A stretch of 64,000 bases of DNA from Aedoeadaptatus ivorii (GTDB lineage: Bacteria; Bacillota; Clostridia; Tissierellales; Peptoniphilaceae), in assembly GCF_030815095.1 (NCBI RefSeq), contig NZ_JAUSWF010000008.1, positions 66,017-130,016 of the forward strand, written 5' to 3'. Made by a program: the position numbers and the translations under genes. The notes below the pieces were generated by a model that did not search any database, was not told the origin of the DNA, and worked only from the letters and a program-made list of their open reading frames with translations. Positions 56,798-64,000 of the stretch are shown piece by piece (the stretch's first letter is position 1; the number at the start of each line of letters is the position of its first letter).

Positions 56798-57600
56798 AAC
56801 TGGGAATCGTACAAGATATGGAGCTCGTGCAAAAGGGAAAATACCTCTGGGCGAGAGAAGGAGAAAACGAAGTGCCGATCCACGGAAAAATGCGCGCAAA
56901 AGACGGCGAGATCCGACCGGTATTTTTGTATAGGGAAAACAACGGGCAAATCGCCGGCATGCTCGAAACCCCCTATATTCAGGTGGGGGAGGTAAAGCGC
57001 CTCAAAGTATTGGATAAGTCCAAAATCGGCTACTTCGTCGACATCGGCGCGCCCAAGGACATTCTGCTGCCCTTCTCCGAGGCCACCGAGCGCATCGCCG
57101 AAGGAGAGCGCTACCTCTTTACCATGTATGTGGACAAATCTGAGCGTTTGGCGATGAGCATGCAGATCAAAGACGCCCTACGGACCGACAGCCCCTATAA
57201 GCGCGGCGATACCGTAAAAGGCACCGTCTACCATACCGGCGACATGGGCGCCTTGGTGGCGGTGGACGACACCTTCGACGGCATGGTGCCCAAGCAGGAG
57301 CTCAAGGGCATATACCGCGCGGGAGATGCCGTAGAGGCGCGGGTACAGACCGTCCTCGACGACGGCAAACTCACCCTGAGCCTCCGCGACTACGCTCATA
57401 TCGAAATGCAGCAGGATTCCGACGTCCTCTACGATATGATGGGCGAATACGGCGGCGTCTTGCCCGTGGGCGACAAATCCGATCCCGAAGAGATTATGCG
57501 CATCACCGGCCTTACGAAAAAGGCATTCAAGCGCGCCGTCGGAAAACTCTACAAAGAAGGCAAGGCCGTGCCCGGCAAACAAGAAACGAGACGCAAATAA
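56794..57600 (+). CDS. CvfB-family S1 RNA-binding protein
   Basis: A 268-residue protein with three S1-type segments (about 10-60, 65-135, 145-205: IGYFVDIGAPKDILLP and GDMGALVAVDDTFDGMVP are the clear ones) and a C-terminal winged-helix-like part (ITGLTKKAFKRAVGKLYKEGK). CvfB proteins affect RNA turnover and virulence in staphylococci. Overlaps the preceding gene (ATGA) and touches the methyltransferase gene (TAATG). Confidence 0.88.
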   Translation: MKLGIVQDMELVQKGKYLWAREGENEVPIHGKMRAKDGEIRPVFLYRENNGQIAGMLETPYIQVGEVKRLKVLDKSKIGYFVDIGAPKDILLPFSEATERIAEGERYLFTMYVDKSERLAMSMQIKDALRTDSPYKRGDTVKGTVYHTGDMGALVAVDDTFDGMVPKQELKGIYRAGDAVEARVQTVLDDGKLTLSLRDYAHIEMQQDSDVLYDMMGEYGGVLPVGDKSDPEEIMRITGLTKKAFKRAVGKLYKEGKAVPGKQETRRK

Positions 57601-58892
57601 TGGAAGTTTTCGATCATGCGGAACTCGAAATCGTCGACTACGACCATAGGGGAAGGGGAATCGGCAAGGTAGACGGCGCCGTCGTCTTCCTCGACGGCGG
57701 CCATATCGGCGATGTGGTAGAAGTCGAAATCACCAAAAAGAAAAAGCGCTTCTACGAGGCGCATATTCTCCGCACCCTAATAAAGTCGGCCTTGCGGGCC
57801 AAAAACCCCTGTCCGTACACCGACTGCGGCGGCTGTGCGTTTCTGGAACTCTCCAGAGAGGCGGAACTGGCGTGGAAGAAAAAGCGCATCGAAGATGCCC
57901 TGGCGCGCATCGGCGACGAGCCCACACACGTCGAGGACGTCCTGGTGCGGGGCGGCGACAGCGCCTACCGAAACCATATGCAGTTTCATGTGCGCGACCG
58001 CAAACTCTGCCTCTACGGCAAAAACGGCGAATCCGTGCCGGTAAAGCGCTGTATGATGCAGACCGATAGCGGCAATCGCATCCTCTTCGCCCTTACGGGA
58101 CAAAAATTCTTGGACGCCCTCTCCTTTGTGGGGATCCGCACCAATCGGGCGGGCGAAGTGCTCCTGATCCTCGTAGCGGATCAACCCTTGCGCGAAAAAA
58201 CCAAAACCGCCGCCGTCGCCTTTGCCGTAGAGCACGGCGTAAGCGGCCTCTACTACTCCGAACGCAAATCGAAAAAGGGCCACTACGGAGAACGCCTCAC
58301 CCATATTTATGGAAAGGCGGCCATTACCGAAGAACTCGCAGGCTACCGCTACGGCATCGCCGGCACCAACTTCTTTCAGGTAAACCCCGAAGGCGCCGAA
58401 GCCATCATCCGCGGCGTCGCCGATGCCGTCAAAGGCGCGGATACCGTCGTAGAACTCTACTCGGGCATCGGCATGATCACCCTGCCCCTGCACGAGGAGG
58501 CAAAAGAAGTCGTCGGCGTCGAAATCTCCGCCGATTCCGTCGACTACGCCCGCAAAACCGCCGAAGAAAACGGCGTCAAAAACGTTCGCTACATCGCCGG
58601 TGCCGCGGAGGACATACTGCCTCGATTGGTAGAAGAAGGCCCCATCGACGTCATCGTATGCGATCCGCCCCGCGCGGGCCTGCATGAGACCGTCGTCAAG
58701 AGCATACAAGAAGCCGCTCCCGCCAGCGTCATCTACGTCAGCTGCAACCCCGCCACCTTGGCGCGCGACATTCGCCTGCTGGGCGATGCGTATCGGGTAG
58801 AGCACGTGCAACCGATCGATATGTTCCCGCGTTCGGCCCACGTTGAGAGTATAATTCTGATGACGTATTGTGGTTTGGAGAGTGAAAAGTAG
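57600..58892 (+). CDS. rlmD: RlmD/RlmCD-type 23S rRNA (uracil-5) methyltransferase
   Basis: Methylates uracils in 23S rRNA. A TRAM domain occupies residues 5-60; C71, C76, C79 with a later Cys form the iron-sulfur site; the SAM-dependent domain has VELYSGIGMITLPL, CDPPRAGL and the catalytic Cys in YVSCNPATLARD. 430 residues is normal. It starts in the CvfB stop codon. The 3' end is a known integration target for integrative elements, and the sequence changes character right after it. Confidence 0.9.
   Translation: MEVFDHAELEIVDYDHRGRGIGKVDGAVVFLDGGHIGDVVEVEITKKKKRFYEAHILRTLIKSALRAKNPCPYTDCGGCAFLELSREAELAWKKKRIEDALARIGDEPTHVEDVLVRGGDSAYRNHMQFHVRDRKLCLYGKNGESVPVKRCMMQTDSGNRILFALTGQKFLDALSFVGIRTNRAGEVLLILVADQPLREKTKTAAVAFAVEHGVSGLYYSERKSKKGHYGERLTHIYGKAAITEELAGYRYGIAGTNFFQVNPEGAEAIIRGVADAVKGADTVVELYSGIGMITLPLHEEAKEVVGVEISADSVDYARKTAEENGVKNVRYIAGAAEDILPRLVEEGPIDVIVCDPPRAGLHETVVKSIQEAAPASVIYVSCNPATLARDIRLLGDAYRVEHVQPIDMFPRSAHVESIILMTYCGLESEK
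58839..58862 (+). other. Candidate integration site at the 3' end of rlmD
   Basis: CACGTTGAGAGTATAATTCTG and the next bases encode the conserved end of this methyltransferase family. In streptococci several ICEs insert in the equivalent conserved 3' end of the rum gene. Base composition switches to AT-rich within about 30-60 bases after it. No integrase gene lies in the window, so this is inferred. Confidence 0.4.
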
Positions 58893-59100
58893 AGGTCGAC
58901 CACAACATATAGTGGTTCAAGAGTGATTTTAGAGCAAAAAATGAGCGAAAAAACACCGTTTTTTGACCCCTATTTTTGGGGTGCTTTATAGATGACATAG
59001 GGTAAAAAGAGTGATGACATTATAAAGGTGGAAAAATTGATGGCTCAGAAAGAGGGAGAAATAATCCTCTGGGATGATAAGAATTTTATATAATCTAATG

Positions 59101-59142
59101 TAGTGGTAGTTGTTTTGAAACAGCTACCACTATAGTTTTTTA
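59101..59142 (+). terminator. Long hairpin with T-run in the island leader region
   Basis: TAGTGGTAG...CTACCACTA (59101-59132) with further pairing inside gives a stem of 13 pairs or more around a small loop, followed by TTTTTT (59137-59142). Confidence 0.7.
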
Positions 59143-59171
59143 ATAGTTTGAAATTTTATTTCAAACTATTA
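59141..59171. repeat. 13-bp perfect inverted repeat
   Basis: TAATAGTTTGAAA (59141-59153), loop TTTTA, TTTCAAACTATTA (59159-59171). No T-run follows. It directly abuts the hairpin to its left. Confidence 0.7.
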
Positions 59172-59307
59172 TAGAACCTACAACAATTGTGTATTTAAAA
59201 AAAGTTTGTATAGAAATCACCCTTTTATGGTTCTAATGTCGTAATAGATGGTTTTGAGATATTTTAAATAATATAAAAAAACACCTGAATAAATTCTCAT
59301 ATAACTA

Positions 59308-59336
59308 TTGACACAAGAGAAAAACAATAATATAAT
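59308..59336 (+). promoter_or_regulatory. Consensus promoter of the cad operon
   Basis: Perfect TTGACA (59308-59313), 17-base spacer, perfect TATAAT (59331-59336). Confidence 0.92.
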
Positions 59337-59350
59337 AAATATACAACGTA

Positions 59351-59372
59351 TGAATGCTTGTCCAAGTATTCA
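59351..59372. promoter_or_regulatory. ArsR/CadC-type operator
   Basis: TGAATGCTTG-TC-CAAGTATTCA is a 10-2-10 inverted repeat with one mismatch, 14 bases after the -10 box, the place and shape of an ArsR/SmtB-family operator. It should be bound by the repressor encoded just downstream. Confidence 0.75.
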
Positions 59373-59401
59373 GATGAAATGATTTAAAAGGAGGTCATAA
59401 T

Positions 59402-59770
59402 ATGACTAAAAAATTTAATTCAATTGAAAGATGTGACTGCAATGTAATTCATGAGGATATTGTAAATCAAGTTAGAGATAAAATGCCTCAAGAAGAAAGC
59501 CTTTATGATCTAGCAGAATTATTTAAAGTATTTGGAGATTCAACACGAATCAGGATATTATGGGCTTTACATGAAGCTGAAATGTGTGTTTGTGATATCG
59601 CTGTATTACTTAACATGACACAATCAGCAATTTCCCATCAGTTGAGAGTCTTAAAACAAGCTAATTTAGTGAAAAACAGAAAAGAAGGCAAAGTAGTATA
59701 TTATTCATTAGTTGATGATCATGTAAGAGAAATATTTGACCAAGGTCTAATTCATATCAACGAGAAGTAG
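59402..59770 (+). CDS. ArsR/SmtB-family metal-responsive repressor (CadC/CzrA-like)
   Basis: A 122-residue winged-helix repressor. It has both kinds of metal ligands known in the family: N-terminal C11 and C13 with C62 and C64 (MCVCD) as the CadC-type site, and C-terminal D105, H107 and H118, E121 as the zinc site of SmtB/CzrA. Cd2+, Pb2+ or Zn2+ are the likely signals. GGAGG precedes ATG 59402; palindromic operator upstream. AT-rich codons differ from the core genes. Confidence 0.9.
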   Translation: MTKKFNSIERCDCNVIHEDIVNQVRDKMPQEESLYDLAELFKVFGDSTRIRILWALHEAEMCVCDIAVLLNMTQSAISHQLRVLKQANLVKNRKEGKVVYYSLVDDHVREIFDQGLIHINEK

Positions 59771-59915
59771 TAATGCGGTAGAATAGAATATTTTTTGAAG
59801 ATATTTGGGAATATATTTAAGTCTTCATTTCAAATGAGCAATGCTTCAAGAAAATCTGAAAAAGACTTGTAGTATTCAAAATAAAATTACAAATAACATT
59901 TAGGAGGATTTAATA

Positions 59916-60137
59916 ATGAAAAAGAAATTTATACTTGAAGGTTTAGATTGTGCAAATTGCGCGGCAAAAATGGAAAAGGCTATTAATGAGCTTGATGGAG
60001 TGAAAGAAGCTACTGTTAACTTTATGACCACAAAACTCGTTATTGATGGTGAGGATGAAAAAATGCCAACAATAATAGCAGAGGCCGAAAAAATAGTTAA
60101 AAAAATCGAACCCGATACAACTATGAAAAAGGCTTAA
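59916..60137 (+). CDS. Free HMA-domain metallochaperone
   Basis: A 73-residue heavy-metal-associated domain, MKKKFILEGLDCANC onward, with C12 and C15 (GLDCANCAAKME) as the metal-binding pair. The GLDCANC form is that of the N-terminal domain of Zn/Cd ATPases. The following ATPase lacks this domain, so the chaperone probably stands in for it. AGGAGG precedes ATG 59916; the ATPase follows after 15 bases. Confidence 0.9.
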   Translation: MKKKFILEGLDCANCAAKMEKAINELDGVKEATVNFMTTKLVIDGEDEKMPTIIAEAEKIVKKIEPDTTMKKA

Positions 60138-60152
60138 AGGAGGCTATTTAGT

Positions 60153-61997
60153 ATGACAAAACGACTATGGCGAATAATTATTGGTGCAGCCGTGTTAGCT
60201 ACAGCAGTATTGCTTAGTTTAAATAACGAATGGTTACAGATTGCTCTCTTTATAATAAGTTACATTATTGTAGGTGGAGATGTTGTAAAAAGAGCTGTAA
60301 AAAATATTTTTAAAGGTCAAGTTTTCGATGAAAACTTTTTAATGAGTATTGCAACAATTGGTGCATTTTTTATTGGTGAGTATCCTGAAGGTGTTGCAGT
60401 TATGCTGTTTTATCAAGTTGGAGAACTGTTTCAAAGCTATGCAGTTGGCAAGTCGAGAAAGTCAATTGCAAGCCTTATGGATATTCGACCAGATTATGCA
60501 AATGTTAAAAAAGGTGATGAACTTGTCAAAGTTGACCCAGATGAAGTACAAATTGGTGATATTATTGTAATTAAAGCAGGAGAAAAAATTCCTCTTGATG
60601 GCAAGGTAATTGAGGGAAGTTCAATGATTGATACATCGGCACTAACAGGCGAATCTGTTCCTCGTGAAGTAGAAGTTGGAAGTGATATCCTAAGTGGGTG
60701 CATCAACATTAATGGGGTTATTACAGCAGAGGTTACCAAGGAATTTGGAGAATCTACTGTAAGTAAAATTCTTGATTTAGTTGAAAATGCAAGTAGTAAA
60801 AAATCCAATTCAGAACAATTTATTACGAAGTTTGCGAGATATTATACACCGGTTGTGGTTATAATTGCAGTTTTTCTAGCTATTATACCACCTCTTGTTA
60901 TAGACGGGGCGACTTTTAGTGATTGGATATATAGAGCACTAGCATTCCTTGTGGTATCCTGTCCGTGTGCTTTAGTTATTTCAATTCCTTTGAGTTTCTT
61001 CGGTGGAATAGGTGGAGCCTCAAAAAAAGGTGTTTTAGTCAAGGGTAGTAATTATTTAGAGGCATTAGCAGAAACTGAAATTGTTGTTTTTGATAAAACT
61101 GGAACACTAACGAAAGGTGTATTTAATGTACAGGAAATTCATCCAGAAGGAGTTTCCAAAGAAGAGCTACTAGAATTAACTGCACATGCGGAAAGCTATT
61201 CCAATCATCCGATTTCACTTTCACTGAAACGTGCATATAGCAAAGAAATAGACAATGGACGTATTTCAGATGTAGAAGAGATATCAGGTCATGGTGTTAT
61301 TGCAACAGTAGATGGCAAAAAGGTTATGGCAGGAAATATCAAACTTATGAAAAAGATGGATATCCCTTATTTCAAGGGAGAGCTGATCGGTACTGTTGTA
61401 CATGTTGCTGTTAATAACAAGTATATAGGTTACATTGTAATTTCCGATGAGGTAAAGGAAGATTCAGCACAAGCAATCAAGGAACTTAAGGCAGCTAATA
61501 TTAAACAAACAGTTATGTTGACAGGTGATAATAAAAGTATTGGTTCAAAAGTTGCTAAAGAGCTTGGTCTTGATAAGGTTTATGCAGAACTGTTGCCAGC
61601 AGACAAAGTTGAAAAACTAGAAGAATTATTATCGCAAAAATCTAAAAAAGGTAAACTTGCCTTTGTTGGAGACGGAATCAATGATGCACCTGTATTAGCT
61701 CGTGCAGACATTGGAATAGCAATGGGTGGTTTAGGTTCTGATGCGGCCATTGAAGCTGCTGATGTTGTGATTATGACTGATGAGCCATCGAAAATTGCTA
61801 CTGCGATGAAGACTTCTAAAAAGACACTAAAAATTGCAAATCAAAACATAGTATTTGCAATTGGAATAAAAATAATTGTTCTTATTTTGAGTGCTTTTGG
61901 AATAACTACTATGTGGGCGGCTATATTTGCAGATGTAGGTGTAACTATCATTGCAGTATTAAATGCTTTTAGAGCTTTGAATGTAAAGAATCTATAA
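60153..61997 (+). CDS. cadA: Zn2+/Cd2+/Pb2+-transporting P1B ATPase (CadA/ZntA type)
   Basis: Exports Cd2+/Zn2+ from the cell. The 614 residues begin at the first membrane helices without an N-terminal HMA. Key motifs: CPCALVISIPLSFFGG near 269 (P1B-2 metal site), DKTGTLTKG near 314, SNHPIS (HP motif) and GDGINDAPVLARADIG; near the end, K and D in the last helices (KIIVLIL, FADVGVT) complete the site. AAAGGAGG precedes ATG 60153. AT-rich composition. Confidence 0.93.
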   Translation: MTKRLWRIIIGAAVLATAVLLSLNNEWLQIALFIISYIIVGGDVVKRAVKNIFKGQVFDENFLMSIATIGAFFIGEYPEGVAVMLFYQVGELFQSYAVGKSRKSIASLMDIRPDYANVKKGDELVKVDPDEVQIGDIIVIKAGEKIPLDGKVIEGSSMIDTSALTGESVPREVEVGSDILSGCININGVITAEVTKEFGESTVSKILDLVENASSKKSNSEQFITKFARYYTPVVVIIAVFLAIIPPLVIDGATFSDWIYRALAFLVVSCPCALVISIPLSFFGGIGGASKKGVLVKGSNYLEALAETEIVVFDKTGTLTKGVFNVQEIHPEGVSKEELLELTAHAESYSNHPISLSLKRAYSKEIDNGRISDVEEISGHGVIATVDGKKVMAGNIKLMKKMDIPYFKGELIGTVVHVAVNNKYIGYIVISDEVKEDSAQAIKELKAANIKQTVMLTGDNKSIGSKVAKELGLDKVYAELLPADKVEKLEELLSQKSKKGKLAFVGDGINDAPVLARADIGIAMGGLGSDAAIEAADVVIMTDEPSKIATAMKTSKKTLKIANQNIVFAIGIKIIVLILSAFGITTMWAAIFADVGVTIIAVLNAFRALNVKNL

Positions 61998-62012
61998 ACT
62001 ATTTTTCCTATT

Positions 62013-62063
62013 CACCCCTTGAATGATATCGATAATTGACGATACAATCAAGGGGTATTTTTT
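62013..62063 (+). terminator. Terminator after cadA
   Basis: CCCCTTGA (62015-62022) pairs with TCAAGGGG (62048-62055), followed by TATTTTTT. The 25-base loop has a smaller GATATCGATA palindrome. Confidence 0.75.
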
Positions 62064-62140
62064 AATTTAAAAACTATAAATGAAAATTGGTTGGGATTTA
62101 CCTTGAATTAAATGGTTTTAAAGATGTGGAGGTTATGTAA

Positions 62141-62620
<480 letters not shown>

Positions 62621-62625
62621 TTTGA

Positions 62626-62728
62626 GTTGATATGTTCTCACGAACAGACAAAACCGTTGATATCTTCCCACAAACGAGAGCCAATGTTGGATATGTTTCC
62701 AACTACGAGTGTGGATATGTTCCCCTTA
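62626..62728. mobile_element. Four imperfect direct repeats resembling an IS21-family end
   Basis: GTTGATATGTTCTCAC (62626), GTTGATATCTTCCCAC (62656), GTTGGATATGTTTCCAAC (62685) and GTGGATATGTTCCCC (62711) recur about every 25-30 bases. Repeated ends of this kind are known for IS21-type elements, where they bind the transposase. No transposase gene is next to it in the window, so this would be a remnant or one end. Confidence 0.45.
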
Positions 62729-62739
62729 ACCATAGGGGT

Positions 62740-63218
<479 letters not shown>

Positions 63219-63247
63219 TTGACAAAATTTGATAATTTAAGTAGAGT
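63219..63247 (+). promoter_or_regulatory. Promoter of the cadD transcript
   Basis: TTGACA (63219-63224), 17-base spacer, TAGAGT (63242-63247). Confidence 0.55.
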
Positions 63248-63272
63248 TTAAATAATACTTAAAAGAAAGGTT

Positions 63273-63349
<77 letters not shown>

Positions 63350-63368
63350 TTGACTATAAAAATTAAAT

Positions 63369-63992
<624 letters not shown>

Positions 63993-64000
63993 TAATCTAT

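Larger units (their letters stand above)
58893..59401. other. AT-rich non-coding junction region
   Basis: About 500 bases with no credible gene. It contains ACCACaacatataGTGGT (58899-58916), the two hairpins listed separately, and then the cadC promoter and operator. Its AT-rich composition matches the island and not the preceding genes. Confidence 0.7.

Noticed and set aside
58893..59100. Truncated gene at the island junction
   Set aside because: All six frames are broken by stops and nothing resembles a transposase or integrase fragment.

Overview
The window is almost gene-dense chromosomal DNA of a low-branching Gram-positive anaerobe (Bacillota). The evidence is the Firmicute gene orders (spc/alpha ribosomal operon; rpsF-ssb-rpsR; yybS-gdpP-rplI-dnaB; tig-clpP-clpX-lon-engB), a T-box, an LTA-synthase-like enzyme, AddAB instead of RecBCD, rubredoxin, a 2[4Fe-4S] ferredoxin and FeoAB. 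The core is GC-rich at third codon positions, which is unusual for this group; a Peptoniphilaceae/Tissierellia-type anaerobe would fit but cannot be proven from this window. TTG and GTG starts are frequent.

Layout. 1-7.5 kb: distal spc operon and alpha operon (rpsN to rplQ) with secY, adk and infA but no map. 7.5-11 kb: a lipoteichoic-acid-synthase-like protein fused to a phosphodiesterase domain, convergent with an EamA transporter. 11-17.8 kb: rpsF-ssb-rpsR, then yybS-gdpP-rplI-dnaB-uppP (replication, c-di-AMP turnover, envelope lipid recycling). 17.9-21.1 kb: a ferrous iron operon (two FeoA, FeoB, a Cys-rich partner) and a ferredoxin. 21.2-25.6 kb: T-box-serS, and a cation P-type ATPase behind a yybP-ykoY (Mn2+) riboswitch. 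25.7-31.6 kb: bioY, IPP isomerase-trxB, and a MetNIQ-type importer operon ending in a DUF169 gene. 31.7-39.6 kb: MltG-like membrane protein, pseudouridine synthase, ROK kinase, compact AddB/AddA. 39.7-43.9 kb: a CopA copper ATPase carrying a C-terminal CopZ domain with its own in-frame ribosome-binding site, a PC4/YdbC protein, an LDH-family dehydrogenase, a zinc-ribbon membrane protein. 44-50.2 kb: tig-clpP-clpX-lon-engB. 50.2-58.9 kb: rubredoxin, HATPase, typA, YbaK, UvrA2-like ABC protein, CvfB and an RlmD-type rRNA methyltransferase.

From about 58.9 kb to the end the base composition turns sharply AT-rich and the gene content changes to cadmium/zinc resistance: a CadC/SmtB-type repressor with a palindromic operator, a free HMA metallochaperone, a CadA-type ATPase lacking its own HMA domain, a CopZ-N-like Zn/[2Fe-2S] protein, IS21-end-like repeats, structured non-coding DNA and a CadD transporter behind a possible Cys-containing leader peptide. 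The boundary sits at the 3' end of the rlmD-type gene, a known ICE integration target, so this looks like one end of an acquired metal-resistance island that continues beyond the window. Metal homeostasis is a theme of the whole window: Fe (Feo), Mn/Ca (riboswitch ATPase), Cu (CopA/CopZ) and Cd/Zn (island).
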